Shown: in pieces, positions 19,557 to 28,898 of the stretch
How positions within the stretch are numbered: the stretch's first letter is position 1
How the letters are laid out: every line of letters starts with the position of its first letter
Made by a program: the position numbers and the translations under genes
Source: Chelatococcus albus
GTDB taxonomy: Bacteria > Pseudomonadota > Alphaproteobacteria > Rhizobiales > Beijerinckiaceae
Assembly: GCF_030067675.1 (NCBI RefSeq)
Contig: NZ_JASJEV010000004.1
Location: forward strand, 1-64,000
Reading direction: 5' to 3'
Length of the DNA stretch: 64,000 nucleotides
The notes under the pieces: model-generated
Seen by the model: the letters and a program-made list of their open reading frames with translations, nothing else
What the model was told of the DNA's origin: nothing
Databases searched by the model: none

Positions 19557-20244
19557 CACTCTGTCCACCGCCTATGACCGCATCGAGGTGCTGCATTCCG
19601 TCTCCCTCCACGTGAGGAAGGGAGAAATCGTCGCGCTGGTCGGCTCCAACGGCGCCGGCAAGACGACCCTCTTGCGCACACTGTCGGGGGTGCAGCCAGC
19701 CCTCTCCGGCCGCATTCTCTTCGAGGGCCAGGAGATCCATCGCCTGCCGGCGCATGTGCGGGTGGCGCGCGGCATTTCCCACTCCCCGGAAGGCCGACAG
19801 GTCTTCGGCCCCCTCACGGTCGAGGACAACTTGTGGCTCGGCGCCTTCAGGCGCCAGGGCGGAGCCTCGCGCGCGCGGCTCGACGCCGTCTATTCCACGT
19901 TCCCCGTCCTCGCGGAGAAGCGTCACGCGGCCGCCATGAGCCTCTCCGGCGGCCAGCAGCAGATGCTCGCCATCGGCCGCGCGCTGATGGCCGACCCCAA
20001 GCTCCTCATTCTCGACGAGCCGTCGCTTGGCCTCGCCCCCCTCCTGGTGGACCAGATCCTCGACGTCGTCGTCGACTTGAAGCGAAAGGGCATCACCGTC
20101 CTCCTCGTGGAGCAGAACGCCTCCGCAGCTCTCGCGATCGCAGATCGCGGCTACGTGCTGGAGACGGGACGGATCGTGCTTGAAGGAAGCGGCAAGGTCC
20201 TGCTCCTGGATCCGAAGGTGCGCGCCGCCTATCTTGGCACCTGA
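19543..20244 (+). CDS. livF: ABC transporter ATPase, LivF type
   Basis: A 233-residue ATP-binding subunit. Walker A is VGSNGAGKTTLL, the signature is LSGGQQQMLAIGRAL, Walker B is LLILDEPSLGLAP, and VEQNASAALAIADRGYVLE is the LivF-type C-terminal region. I chose GTG 19543 because AGGGAGG lies 5-8 nt before it. An in-frame ATG at 19522, inside livG, would add seven residues but has a poor ribosome site. It ends the transporter operon. No clear intrinsic terminator follows. Confidence 0.9.
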   Translation: MLTVDTLSTAYDRIEVLHSVSLHVRKGEIVALVGSNGAGKTTLLRTLSGVQPALSGRILFEGQEIHRLPAHVRVARGISHSPEGRQVFGPLTVEDNLWLGAFRRQGGASRARLDAVYSTFPVLAEKRHAAAMSLSGGQQQMLAIGRALMADPKLLILDEPSLGLAPLLVDQILDVVVDLKRKGITVLLVEQNASAALAIADRGYVLETGRIVLEGSGKVLLLDPKVRAAYLGT

Positions 20245-20583
20245 GCCGGCGTTCCCATCGAGACAGCGCACTGGCGCCTCCAGGAGAATGGCGAGATCGA
20301 CGCCGGCGTCGATCGCCGTCGAAGCTGTAGCTTACCGCGATTTTCCGGACACGGGCGGCGCGCCTCACGGACATCGTGGGGCGCTGCAAAAGGCAAAGCC
20401 GATCACTGCAAAATTTTGCGCCGCGCTACAGCCTGCCCCGGCTGCAAACCCTAAGCCCCGCGAGGCACTACGCGCCCCCGGCCCTCCGATCGCCCCACTG
20501 CAAAATAACCGGGTCCCCCACAGGCATCTTGCAAGCTTCTTGGGAACAGAAGTGTTTCCGCAAGGTTCTCACGCGGGGATCAA
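20245..20583. other. Gap between livF and tRNA-Met, nothing recognised
   Basis: About 340 bases with no convincing coding signal. Weak repeats such as GCAAAATTTTGC (about 20409-20420) are present, but no terminator with a U-run. Open frames here that end in EEGLEPPTRGL or TPDTRIMIPLL arise from reading the tRNA gene backwards. Confidence 0.5.
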
Positions 20584-20660
20584 TGGTAGCGGAGGAGGGA
20601 CTCGAACCCCCGACACGCGGATTATGATTCCGCTGCTCTAACCAGCTGAGCTACTCCGCC
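20584..20660 (-). tRNA. tRNA-Met (anticodon CAT, elongator type)
   Basis: A 77-nt tRNA on the minus strand with encoded CCA. The acceptor 5' strand is GGCGGAG, the D arm is GCTCAGCTGGTTAGAGC, the anticodon stem-loop is GCGGA-ATCATAA-TCCGC with CAT at the anticodon, and the T loop contains GGTTCGAGTCC. The first acceptor pair is G-U rather than the mismatch of initiator tRNA, and the anticodon stem lacks the three G-C pairs of initiators, so it is elongator Met. A tRNA-Ile with modified CAU cannot be excluded by eye. Confidence 0.93.
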
Positions 20661-21161
20661 CCGCGCTGACACCTCGAGGGCGCAGCGGTGAATGCGGGCG
20701 ATATAAGGAACGTGGCCGAAGGCTGTCAAGGAAGCTCGCGATCAGGTCGCAGCGCGGCTGGGGACAGCGCCCTCTCCCGCGGTGCAAGGACGCGACGGAG
20801 CGGTAACCTCGTTCTCGCGGATTGGCGGGAGCGGGCCTCTGGCATGTGATCGCATCACGTCCGCACAAGGGCGGTCCGCATCGTTGCGCCCGGTCCGCCG
20901 CAATCCCGCGATGCCCAGCCGGGCGCGACCGGTCGGCCTCACGACATGTCGGCATGCTCGCCGGCGCGCATGGGCGCTCGTCCCGGACGCGCTGACGGCG
21001 CTGCCGTCGTCACGGCCCGGAACGGGCGCGCCCGCGCCAAAGCCGCTTCCGTCGGTTCCTCGCAGTGGATGGCGTCCGAGCGGCACGATGCCCGCCCCGG
21101 CTCGGCTGCGATCTGCCGCGCCGGTCGGGCGCTGGACCATCGGGCGGGTGATGCGGCGGCT
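20661..21161. other. Gap between tRNA-Met and pmtA, nothing recognised
   Basis: Five hundred bases with no gene I can support. Long frames exist on both strands but are rich in Arg, Ala, Pro and Gly with no recognisable motif. The promoter of the tRNA should lie in the first 100 bases, but no clear -35/-10 pair stands out. Confidence 0.45.
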
Positions 21162-21815
21162 TCAGCCCTGCTTCCGCAGCCGCGCCACCTTGAAGAAGCC
21201 GCCGGGGAAGACCGGTTTCACCGAAATGAGCTGCAGATCCTTGCGACGCTCGGCCCAGGCCGCGATGCGCGCCACCTTGAACGCCGAGCTCCAGCCGACC
21301 TTCGCCGCCAGCGGGGCCACCGCCTCCTCGACCTCGGCCAGCGGCCCGCCGGCCGCGCCGAAATGGTTGGCGAGCACGATCTCGCCGCCCGGCCGCAGGA
21401 CGCGGGCGAATTCGTCGAGCGCAGCCTCCGGATCCGGCACGAGGGTGATGACGAACTGCGCCACGACGGCATCGAACCGCGCGTCCGGCAAACCCAGGCG
21501 GCAGGCGTCCATGACCGCCAGCATGGCAACGTGGCGCAGGTTCTGGCGAACGACCTTCTCGGCCGCCCGGCGCAGCATGTCCTCCGACAGATCGACGCCG
21601 GAGACGCGCGCATGGTCCGGATAATCGCCGAGCGACAGCCCGGTGCCGACCCCGACCTCGAGCACGTCCGGACCGCAGGCGAGCGCGGCGGCAACCGCCT
21701 CGCGCCGTGCCGGCGCCGTCAGCCGCTCGTAGACCAGATCATAGACCGGTGCCCAGCGCGCATAGGCCTTGCGCATGTGCACCGTATCGGGTCCAGCGGC
21801 CTGTGCCCCGGTCAT
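21162..21815 (-). CDS. pmtA: Phosphatidylethanolamine N-methyltransferase, Rhodobacter type
   Basis: A 217-residue class I SAM-dependent methyltransferase. AYARWAPVYDLVYERL at the N-terminus and the SAM motif VLEVGVGTGLSL, then GVDLSEDMLRRAAEKV, closely follow the Rhodobacter-type PmtA family, which methylates phosphatidylethanolamine in steps to phosphatidylcholine at the membrane. RPGGEIVLANHF is the post-III motif. ATG 21815 is preceded by a G-rich stretch that can serve as a ribosome site. It lies 93 nt below the mnmA stop on the same strand. Another UbiE-like methyltransferase role remains possible. Confidence 0.75.
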   Translation of the reverse strand: MTGAQAAGPDTVHMRKAYARWAPVYDLVYERLTAPARREAVAAALACGPDVLEVGVGTGLSLGDYPDHARVSGVDLSEDMLRRAAEKVVRQNLRHVAMLAVMDACRLGLPDARFDAVVAQFVITLVPDPEAALDEFARVLRPGGEIVLANHFGAAGGPLAEVEEAVAPLAAKVGWSSAFKVARIAAWAERRKDLQLISVKPVFPGGFFKVARLRKQG

Positions 21816-21908
21816 CTCGTCTCGCCCCCTCTTCGGCACCCATCGTCTACACACTCGACGTGTCAGCACGACGTCACCGGGCGTCGGTGCCTTGCCCGCG
21901 CGCCGCCG

Positions 21909-23081
21909 TCAAGCGGCGACGCCGCCCGCCACCTTGGCCGCGGCCGCCGGCGCGAGCGTGGAACCGATGGTGCCGCCGCCGAGAACGCGCGCGCGCCCTT
22001 CGAGGCTGTCGTAGATCACACATGCCTGACCCGGCGCCACGCCCTCCTCCGGCGCCAGCAGCTCCACCTCGGCACCAAGGGCGGCGGCACGCAGGACGGC
22101 CGGACGCGGCGCGCGCGTCGAGCGCACGCGCACAGCGACCTCCCGGCCCTCGCGCGGAAGGCTCTCCAGCGGCTCGTCCCCGATCCAGTTCATGTCCCGC
22201 AGCCGGATCGTGCCGGTGGCAAGCAGCTCCTTCGGGCCGACGACGACCCGCCCCCTCTCGGCATCGAGCTTGAGCACGTAGAGCGGCTCGCCCACGGAAA
22301 GCCCCAGCCCGCGGCGCTGCCCGACGGTGTAGTGAATGATGCCCTCGTGCCGGCCGAGGACGCGCCCGTCGACGTGCACGATGTCGCCCGGCGCCACCGC
22401 GCCCGGCTTCAGCCGCTCGATGATGTCGGTATAGCGCCCGTTCGGCACGAAGCAGATGTCCTGGCTGTCCGCCTTCTCGGCGACGGTGAGGCCGAACTCG
22501 CGCGCGAGCTCGCGCGTCTGAGGCTTGGTCATGTCGCCCAGCGGAAAGCGCAGGAGCTCGAGCTGTGCCTGGGTCGTCGCATAGAGGAAGTAGCTCTGGT
22601 CGCGGTCGGGGTCGGCGGCGCGGAAGAGCCCGCGGCGGCCGTCGGGCAGTGGCCTGCTGGCGATGTAGTGGCCGGTCGCGAGAACGTCGGCCCCGAGGTC
22701 CCGTGCGGTATCGAGGAGTTCGGCAAACTTGATCGAGCGGTTGCACTCCACGCAGGGAATGGGCGTCTCGCCGGCGAGGTAGCTGTCAGCGAAGCGCTCG
22801 ATGACGGTGTCGCGGAAGCGGGATTCGTAATCGAGGACGTAGTGCGGAATGCCGATGCGCTCCGCCACGCGGCGGGCGTCGTGGATGTCCTGGCCGGCGC
22901 AGCAGGCGCCCTTGCGGTGCATCGTCGCCCCATGGTCGTAGAGCTGCAGCGTGATGCCCACGACATCGTAGCCCTCCCGCTTGAGCAGTGCGGCGACGAC
23001 CGACGAGTCCACGCCGCCCGACATGGCGACCACCACGCGGGTGTCCTCGGGCCTCTTCGGCAGATCAAGGCTGTTGAGCAT
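21909..23081 (-). CDS. mnmA: tRNA-specific 2-thiouridylase MnmA
   Basis: A 390-residue enzyme that thiolates U34 of tRNA Lys, Glu and Gln. The ATP-binding PP-loop is [15 protein letters not shown] at about 24-38. The first catalytic Cys is in [15 protein letters not shown] and the second in [26 protein letters not shown] belongs to the central domain and PGQACVIYD to the C-terminal barrel. ATG 23081 has AGAGG upstream. Length is slightly above E. coli MnmA (368). The first hundred codons of the longer open frame are not family-like and were excluded. Confidence 0.95.
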   Translation of the reverse strand: MLNSLDLPKRPEDTRVVVAMSGGVDSSVVAALLKREGYDVVGITLQLYDHGATMHRKGACCAGQDIHDARRVAERIGIPHYVLDYESRFRDTVIERFADSYLAGETPIPCVECNRSIKFAELLDTARDLGADVLATGHYIASRPLPDGRRGLFRAADPDRDQSYFLYATTQAQLELLRFPLGDMTKPQTRELAREFGLTVAEKADSQDICFVPNGRYTDIIERLKPGAVAPGDIVHVDGRVLGRHEGIIHYTVGQRRGLGLSVGEPLYVLKLDAERGRVVVGPKELLATGTIRLRDMNWIGDEPLESLPREGREVAVRVRSTRAPRPAVLRAAALGAEVELLAPEEGVAPGQACVIYDSLEGRARVLGGGTIGSTLAPAAAAKVAGGVAA

Positions 23082-23517
23082 GGCTAGCCTCTGCAGGCCC
23101 TCGCAGGCCGTTTCCGACAGGTGCATCGATCCCCGCACCGGCCGATCGGCGCCTCTGGCACGTCTCGGCCGGCCCCTCGCCCCCGGCGACCGCACGCCCC
23201 TCGCCCACGGCGGATCGCTGGCGGCATTCCTCTGGCGGCATTCCTGGCCGTTTCCCACCGTCTCCCGTGGCGTCGTTCCTTCTCTATAGCGGGCGAGGCC
23301 GTCGCGTGCCAGCGGGCGCGAGCAATTGCCGCCTCCCGGCAAATCCTGCCGGCCAAGGACGTCATCCCGCTGCTCGCCGTCAGCGCGCGATGTCGTCACG
23401 GGCGCCTCTAACCACTTGATTTGGCGAGATCTTGGCAGGCGCGCATGGGCGGACATTCCCTTGGCCCGCACCTTGCACGACCGCTGCCCGAACGAGATCC
23501 GCGCAGCAGGAGACGTG
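23082..23517. promoter_or_regulatory. Divergent promoter region mnmA / fliK
   Basis: This 436-base gap separates mnmA (minus) from fliK (plus). At 23421-23437, TTGGCGAG-ATCTTGGCA has a GG and a GC ten bases apart, as in sigma-54 -24/-12 promoters, though the -12 half departs from TTGC. It lies about 80 bp upstream of fliK. With a FlbD-type activator in the window this is a plausible but weak sigma-54 promoter. Confidence 0.3.
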
Positions 23518-24903
23518 ATGCGTCAGGCCGATCCCGCATTGTCGCTGTTCAAGTCGCCATCCGTGGCCCGGGACAAGGGCGGCGGCTCCGCGCGGCCCGC
23601 GCCTTCGACGGGCAAGGACGATGGCGCGCGCGAGCCCTTCGCGCTGCCCGGGACGCCGCGGAACGCCGGCGCGGACCGGCCCCAGACGGCCAGGCCGGCG
23701 CCGCGGCCGGATGGGGCGCGCGATCGCCAGAATGCGGCAGTCCGGGAGCGCGACGCCGCATCCGAGCGGAGCGACAAGCCTGCCGCGAGCGGCGCGTCGG
23801 GCAATGGCGCCGATGAGGCTGCCGCGACGCCGGCCGACACGGACAAGCCGGAGAAGGCCGCTGCGCCGGCGGCCCCGGCCGCGGAGGCACTGACCGCGAT
23901 CGACGCGACGATCGCCCCGGCACCCGCCCCCCTGCAGCCCCCACCGCCCCCGCCGGCGGAGCCCCCCGGCCAGTCGCCAGATGCCGCCGCCAGCGTCGCG
24001 GCCGCTCCAGCTATCGTCAGCGAGGATGCCGCCCCGCCGCAGGCGATCGAAGCGCCGGCGGGCGTCGGCGCCGCCGGGCCGGCGGCGGCCCACGCCCCCG
24101 TACAGGCGGGCCTTGCAGCGCAAGGAACCCTCGACCGGTCCGCTGACGCGAAGGCGACGCAGCCCCTGACGGATGGCGATTTGCCGGCCGCCGCCAAAGC
24201 GACGGATGCCGCGCCCCCCGGCGAAGGCCAGGTGCGGCCCTCGGGCCAGGTCGCGGCTGAAGGCTCGGCCGGAACCGAGGTGACGAAGACCGCGCGGGGC
24301 GAAGGAGGGGCCGCCGACGAAACCGCCCGGCCCGCGACGTCGACGCTCGCCACGGTGACCGCTCCCGCCGCGCCGTTGCCGCCGCAGGCAGGCGCCGCCG
24401 CCATCCCCCCGGCCGACGTGGCGCAGGCCGCCGCGGCGGCGAAGGCTTCTGCGCAGGCCACCCATCCGGTCGTGAAGGACGTGCCGCTCGCCGCCGTCCC
24501 CATCGAGATCGGCATGCGCGCGCTCGCCGGCAGCAAGCGCTTCGATATTCGCCTCGATCCGCCTGAACTTGGTCGCATCGATGTGCGGCTTGAGTTCGAC
24601 GACGCGGGCTCCGTCAAGGTGCAGCTCACCGTGGACCGCGTCGAGACGCTTGCTCTCCTTCAGCGCGACGCGCGCACGCTCGAACGCGCCTTCGAACAGG
24701 CCGGCCTGAAGCCGACGGACGGCGGCGTCGACCTGACGCTGCGCGACCAGCAGGCCCACGGCGGTCACCAGCGGCGGGACGAGGGGAGCCGAGAGGCGAT
24801 GCCCGGCGCGCCCCCGCGCAGTTCAGCCGCCGAGATCAGCGAAGACATCATCCCGGCCCGGGCCCTGTGGCGCGGCAGTACCGGCCTCGACCTGCGCATC
24901 TGA
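23518..24903 (+). CDS. fliK: Flagellar hook-length control protein FliK
   Basis: A 461-residue secreted ruler/switch protein for hook length. The first 330 residues are a low-complexity Ala/Pro/Asp-rich region. The last ~110 residues contain the conserved Flg_hook domain ([19 protein letters not shown], then [20 protein letters not shown]), which triggers the export-gate specificity switch. ATG 23518 has GGAG 5 nt upstream, and a GTG lies one codon before. flgD follows 16 nt after the stop, which supports the assignment. The N-terminal region is too divergent to compare with any one homologue. Confidence 0.85.
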   Translation: MRQADPALSLFKSPSVARDKGGGSARPAPSTGKDDGAREPFALPGTPRNAGADRPQTARPAPRPDGARDRQNAAVRERDAASERSDKPAASGASGNGADEAAATPADTDKPEKAAAPAAPAAEALTAIDATIAPAPAPLQPPPPPPAEPPGQSPDAAASVAAAPAIVSEDAAPPQAIEAPAGVGAAGPAAAHAPVQAGLAAQGTLDRSADAKATQPLTDGDLPAAAKATDAAPPGEGQVRPSGQVAAEGSAGTEVTKTARGEGGAADETARPATSTLATVTAPAAPLPPQAGAAAIPPADVAQAAAAAKASAQATHPVVKDVPLAAVPIEIGMRALAGSKRFDIRLDPPELGRIDVRLEFDDAGSVKVQLTVDRVETLALLQRDARTLERAFEQAGLKPTDGGVDLTLRDQQAHGGHQRRDEGSREAMPGAPPRSSAAEISEDIIPARALWRGSTGLDLRI

Positions 24904-24919
24904 GCATGGACATCGCCCC

Positions 24920-25588
24920 ATGAGCGTGACACCCACCACCGACGCCGCCCAGACCGCCCAAACCACCGCGGGCACCAGGAACAGCAAGACGATCGCCGGC
25001 AATTTCGATCAGTTCCTGCTGCTCCTGACGACACAGCTCAAGAACCAGAACCCGCTCGACCCGCTCAACACCAACGAGTTCACCCAACAGCTCGTCCAGT
25101 TCGCCTCGGTCGAGCAGCAGATCAAGACGAACGACACGCTGAGCGCGCTCGTCTCCAGCACGCAGGCCTCGACGGTGACGATGGCGCTCAGTTTCGTCGG
25201 CGCCGAGGTGACGGCGGACGGCGCCGCGAGCTCACTCAAGGGTGGCAAGGCGGAGTGGACGCTGAATGCCGCGCGCGCGGCGTCGGAAGCGAGCATCGTC
25301 GTCAAGGACCGCAGCGGCAACGTCGTCTACAAGGAGACGCGCGCGCTCGCCGCCGGCGCCCAGAAGTTCACATGGGACGGGCGCACCTCCACGGGGTCGA
25401 CGGCCCCGGACGGCGACTACACCATCAGCGTGACCGCGCGCGACACGACTGGCCAGACGGTGAGCGTCAACACCGAGATCACGGGCCGCGTCGACGGCGT
25501 CGACCTCTCGGGCAGCGCGCCGGTGCTCACGGTCGGCAGCATCAAGGTGCCGCTCACCGGCGTAAAGTCGATCCGCAGGGCGGCATGA
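24920..25588 (+). CDS. flgD: Flagellar hook assembly (capping) protein FlgD
   Basis: A 222-residue scaffold that caps the growing hook. The N-terminal FlgD motif is DQFLLLLTTQLKNQNPLDPL followed by NEFTQQLVQFASVEQQIK (about residues 33-70). The C-terminal half has the FlgD Tudor/Ig-like region with FTWDGRTSTGSTAPDGDYTI. It starts 16 nt after fliK. No strong Shine-Dalgarno sequence is visible, so coupling to fliK translation is likely. Confidence 0.93.
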   Translation: MSVTPTTDAAQTAQTTAGTRNSKTIAGNFDQFLLLLTTQLKNQNPLDPLNTNEFTQQLVQFASVEQQIKTNDTLSALVSSTQASTVTMALSFVGAEVTADGAASSLKGGKAEWTLNAARAASEASIVVKDRSGNVVYKETRALAAGAQKFTWDGRTSTGSTAPDGDYTISVTARDTTGQTVSVNTEITGRVDGVDLSGSAPVLTVGSIKVPLTGVKSIRRAA

Positions 25589-25648
25589 CTTCGTCCGCAG
25601 GGCGGCGACGGCGGCCACTCGGCGCAACCTACAATTGGTTCGCCGCCT

Positions 25649-25663
25649 TTAGGCAATTCTTAA
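25649..25663. promoter_or_regulatory. CtrA-like box upstream of sciP
   Basis: TTAG-GCAATTC-TTAA is one mismatch from the CtrA consensus TTAA-N7-TTAA and lies about 60 bp before the sciP start. In Caulobacter, sciP is transcribed under CtrA control, which agrees with this placement. A GANTC site (GAGTC) follows at about 25705. Confidence 0.5.
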
Positions 25664-25721
25664 GTGCGCGTCCCTATCGTCGCGTCTCGACATTGGTCCG
25701 TCGAGTCTGTGTGAGCGTATC

Positions 25722-25997
25722 ATGACCGAGACCCATCGCCCGAGGGTGAAATACGTCATCGGGCCGGACGGCAGTCCATTGACGATTGCCGACCTGCCTC
25801 CGACGAACACCAAACGCTGGGTGATCCGTCGCAAGGCTGAAGTCGTCGCCGCCGTGCGCGGTGGCCTTCTCAGCCTCGATGAAGCCTGCCAGCGCTACAC
25901 CCTCACCGTGGAAGAATTCCTGAGCTGGCAGCAATCCATCGATCAGCACGGCCTGGCGGGCCTGCGGACGACGCGTATCCAGCATTATCGCCAATAG
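25722..25997 (+). CDS. sciP: CtrA inhibitory protein SciP (DUF1153)
   Basis: A 91-residue DUF1153 protein. RPRVKYVIGPDGSPLTIADL then PPTNTKRWVIRRKAEVVAAV and GGLLSLDEACQRYTLTVEEF are almost the family consensus. The second half is a helix-turn-helix. In Caulobacter, SciP binds CtrA at target promoters and blocks recruitment of RNA polymerase in G1. It lies between flgD and fliF, is monocistronic, has a CtrA-like box upstream, and is followed by a strong terminator. Confidence 0.92.
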   Translation: MTETHRPRVKYVIGPDGSPLTIADLPPTNTKRWVIRRKAEVVAAVRGGLLSLDEACQRYTLTVEEFLSWQQSIDQHGLAGLRTTRIQHYRQ

Positions 25998-26024
25998 GCT
26001 TCTGATATTCCTCAACTTTCGGAA

Positions 26025-26054
26025 GCGCCGGCCTCGGGCCGGCGCTTTCGTTTT
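26025..26054 (+). terminator. Intrinsic terminator of sciP
   Basis: A perfect 9-bp GC-rich stem, GCGCCGGCC and GGCCGGCGC with a TCG loop (26025-26045), is followed by TTTCGTTTT. It lies 28 bases after the sciP stop and insulates the fliF promoter. Confidence 0.88.
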
Positions 26055-26107
26055 GACCGCCTCCGGCGACCGCGGCGGCGATCCTCCCTCAAGCCCGCGA
26101 CGGCGCC

Positions 26108-26148
26108 GTTAACCCTTCGCTAACCCTACGCTGGGAAATTCTTGCCCA
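26108..26148 (+). promoter_or_regulatory. CtrA-type promoter of fliF
   Basis: GTTAACCCTTCGCTAACC at 26108-26125 contains TTAA-N7-CTAA, one base from the CtrA consensus. After eight bases comes GGGAAATTCTTGCCCA. The same arrangement, box, 8 nt and a GGCAATTTCTGCCCA-like element, occurs before flhA. The fliF GTG lies about 50 bp beyond. This fits a CtrA-activated early flagellar promoter. Confidence 0.65.
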
Positions 26149-26195
26149 GTGGCCGCGGTGCTTCGCGGCGGGGTTCGGCGCACAGGACGGAAAGC

Positions 26196-27821
26196 GTGAA
26201 CGGGGCTCTCGAAATCTTGCGCAAGCTGGGGCCGCAGCGGCTCGCGGCGATGGGTGCGGTGACGCTGGCGCTCATCGGCTTCTTCGCCTTCGTCATCATG
26301 CGGATGAGCCAGCCCGCGATGGGCGTGCTCTATACCGACCTGTCGTTCCAGGACGCCGGCACCATCGTGCGCGATCTCGAGACGCGCGGCATCCGCTACG
26401 AGGCGCGGCAGGATGGGCAGACGATCCTCGTGCCCAAGAACGAGATCGCCAGGCTGCGCATGGAGCTCGCCGGCAAGGGCCTGCCGTCCGGCGGCGGCAT
26501 CGGCTACGAGATCTTCGACAAGGGCGACGCCTTCTCGTCCACCAGCTTCGTCCAGAACATCAACCACCTGCGCGCCCTCGAAGGCGAGCTCGCCCGCACC
26601 ATCCGCTCGCTGTCGCGCGTTCAGTCGGCGCGTGTCCATCTCGTCATGCCGGAGCGCCGCCTGTTCGAGCGCGAGCGCGAGGAACCGCGCGCCTCCATCG
26701 TGCTGAAGCTCGCCGGCGAGCTCGACGGCGCGCAGGTGCGCGCCATCCGCCACCTTGCCGCCTCCGCGGTGCAGGGTCTGAAGCCGGAACGCATCTCCAT
26801 CGTCGACGAGCGTGGCCGGCTGCTGGCCGACGGCGCGCAGGCGGAGGGCTTCGCCGGCGGCATCGCGCTCGACGAGAAGCAGTCTGCCATCGAGCGCCGC
26901 CTGCGCTCTCAGGTCGAGGAGATCGTGGCCGGCGTCGTCGGTCCCGGCCGCGCGCGCGTGCAGGTGGCAGCCGACCTCGACACGAGCCGCATCGAGAGCC
27001 GCTCGGAGACCTTCGATCCCGAGAGCCGCGTCGTCCGCTCCACGCAGACGCGTGCCGAGAATCAGCTCAGCAACGAGCCGCGCGAGGGCGCGGTCAGCGT
27101 CGGCAACGAGCTGCCGGGCGCCAACCAGCAACAGCAGGCCGCGCAGACGACGCGCGACGCCTCCAACAAGAACGAGGAGATCATCAACTACGAGATCTCC
27201 CGCACCACGCGCACCGAGGTCGCCGAGAGCGGCCGTATCAGGCGCCTGTCGGTCGCAGTCCTGGTGGATGGCGTCTACGCGAAGGACGCGACCGGCAGCC
27301 TCACCTATCAGCCCCGCCCGACGGAGGAGCTCGAGCGCATCGGCGCCCTGGTGCGCACCGCCATCGGCTTCGACAAGGCGCGCGGCGACCAGGTGGAGAT
27401 CGTCAACCTGCGCTTCGCCGACGGCCCCCAGCCGATCGAGGCGGCCGCTCCGGAGGGCTTTCTCGCCGGCCTCCTCAACTTCACCAAGGACGACCTGCTG
27501 CGCGCCTTCGAGATGGGCGTGCTCGCGATCCTCACCCTCGTCGTCCTCATGACGGTGGTGCGCCCGCTGGTGCAGAAGGCGATGTCGCCCGAGGCCACGA
27601 CCCAGGCCCTGCTGCCCGGACCGGCGGAGGGCGCGGAAGGTCCCTCGCCCGGCGAAGCGGCCCTGCTCGCCGCCCGCGAGAGCCCGGCCATGAAGATGCT
27701 CGAGCTCGCCAAGGCCAACGGCCAGGTCCAGGCCCAGTCGCTGGAGAAGGTGGGCGAACTCGTCAGGCAGAGCCCGCAGGAGACGGTCGCCATTCTGCGG
27801 CAGTGGATTCACCAGTCGTGA
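26196..27821 (+). CDS. fliF: Flagellar MS-ring protein FliF
   Basis: A 541-residue inner-membrane ring protein of the flagellar basal body. The first transmembrane segment (GAVTLALIGFFAFVIMRM) is near residue 20-40, followed by the secretin-like YscJ/FliF domain (GVLYTDLSFQDAGTIVRDL), the FliF_C region with an acidic/Gln-rich linker, and a second transmembrane segment near 435-455 (MGVLAILTLVVLMTVVRPL). The C-terminal tail (ETVAILRQWIHQS) is the FliG-binding peptide. GTG 26196 follows AGGACGG. It heads the fliF-fliG-fliH-fliN-flbD operon. Confidence 0.94.
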   Translation: MNGALEILRKLGPQRLAAMGAVTLALIGFFAFVIMRMSQPAMGVLYTDLSFQDAGTIVRDLETRGIRYEARQDGQTILVPKNEIARLRMELAGKGLPSGGGIGYEIFDKGDAFSSTSFVQNINHLRALEGELARTIRSLSRVQSARVHLVMPERRLFEREREEPRASIVLKLAGELDGAQVRAIRHLAASAVQGLKPERISIVDERGRLLADGAQAEGFAGGIALDEKQSAIERRLRSQVEEIVAGVVGPGRARVQVAADLDTSRIESRSETFDPESRVVRSTQTRAENQLSNEPREGAVSVGNELPGANQQQQAAQTTRDASNKNEEIINYEISRTTRTEVAESGRIRRLSVAVLVDGVYAKDATGSLTYQPRPTEELERIGALVRTAIGFDKARGDQVEIVNLRFADGPQPIEAAAPEGFLAGLLNFTKDDLLRAFEMGVLAILTLVVLMTVVRPLVQKAMSPEATTQALLPGPAEGAEGPSPGEAALLAARESPAMKMLELAKANGQVQAQSLEKVGELVRQSPQETVAILRQWIHQS

Positions 27822-27859
27822 TCTCGGGCAACCCGGCACGGCGAGAGCGGTAGGACGAC

Positions 27860-28894
27860 ATGCAGGCATTGGCGAGCGCCCAGAAGAAGAGCATGACGCT
27901 CAACGAGCTCAGCGGTCCCCAGCGCGCGGCGGTTCTGCTGCTCGCGCTCGGGCCGGAGCACGGAGCCGAGGTGTGGCGCCTTCTCGAGGAAGACGAGCTG
28001 CGCATCATCTCGCGCACCATGGCCCAGCTCGGGGCCGTCGAGCCCGAGGCGGTGGAGAACCTGATCGTCGACTTCGCCGAGCGGCTGTCGACGGCGGCTG
28101 TGACGGGCAGCTTCGACCGCACCGAGATGCTGCTCAGGCAGACGCTCCCGGCGGCGCAGGCGCGCGCCATCATGGACGAGATCCGCGGCCCCGCCGGCCG
28201 CAACATGTGGCAGAAGCTGTCGAACGTCGACTGCGAGCTCCTCGCCAACTACCTGAAGAACGAATATCCGCAGACAGTCGCGGTCATCCTCTCGAAGATC
28301 AAGCCGGAGAATGCGGCGCGCGTCCTCACCATCCTCCCCGAGGACTACGCCATCGACGTCGTCAACCGCATGCTGAAGCTCGACTCGGTGCAGAAGGTCG
28401 CGCTCGATCACATCGAGGAGACGCTGCGCAACGAGTTCATCGCCAGCCTGTCGCGCACCGCGCAGCGCGACAGCCACGAGATGATGGCGGAGGTCTTCAA
28501 CGCCTTCGACCGGCAGACGGAGACGCGCTTCCTCGCCTCCCTCGACGAGATCAACAAGGACGCGGCGGAGCGCATCCGCTCCCTCATGTTCACCTTCGAG
28601 GACCTCACCAAGCTCGATCCTGCGTCGGTGCAGACGCTCATGCGCCATATCGACAAGGACACGCTGGCGCGCGCGCTCAAGGGCGCGCCCGAACCGATCC
28701 GCGAGTTCCTCATGTCCAACATGTCGAGCCGCGCCGCCAAGATGCTCCAGGACGACATGGATGCCCTCGGCCCCATGCGGCTCAAGGACGTCGACGAGGC
28801 GCAGATGAAGATGGTCAACCTCGCGCGCGATCTCGCCGACCGCGGCGAGATCATGATCACCAAGAACAGTGCCGAAGACGAGCTCATCTACTGA
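27860..28894 (+). CDS. fliG: Flagellar motor switch protein FliG
   Basis: A 344-residue C-ring protein that couples stator motion to rotation. LSGPQRAAVLLLALGPEHGA opens the FliG_N domain. EYPQTVAVILSKIKPENAARVL is the middle-domain EHPQ-like motif. MFTFEDLTKLDPASVQTL and the charged helix LARALKGAPEPIREFLMSNM carry the torque-generating residues. It starts 38 nt after fliF and is followed after 4 nt by fliH. Confidence 0.96.
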   Translation: MQALASAQKKSMTLNELSGPQRAAVLLLALGPEHGAEVWRLLEEDELRIISRTMAQLGAVEPEAVENLIVDFAERLSTAAVTGSFDRTEMLLRQTLPAAQARAIMDEIRGPAGRNMWQKLSNVDCELLANYLKNEYPQTVAVILSKIKPENAARVLTILPEDYAIDVVNRMLKLDSVQKVALDHIEETLRNEFIASLSRTAQRDSHEMMAEVFNAFDRQTETRFLASLDEINKDAAERIRSLMFTFEDLTKLDPASVQTLMRHIDKDTLARALKGAPEPIREFLMSNMSSRAAKMLQDDMDALGPMRLKDVDEAQMKMVNLARDLADRGEIMITKNSAEDELIY

Positions 28895-28898
28895 GACC

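Noticed and set aside
20180-20641. Apparent ORFs ending in GGTRTPDTRIMIPLL or EEGLEPPTRGL
   Set aside because: These are read from the antisense strand of the tRNA-Met gene, a well-known source of spurious protein predictions.
23326-23517. N-terminal extension of fliK to 23326
   Set aside because: The added 64 codons are in the intergenic region, lack a ribosome site and precede a clear GGAG-ATG start at 23518.
26133-26148. Possible sigma-54 promoter (TGGGAAATTCTTGC) before fliF
   Set aside because: The GG-to-GC spacing is 9 bases (8 at flhA), not the required 10, while a CtrA box lies directly upstream.
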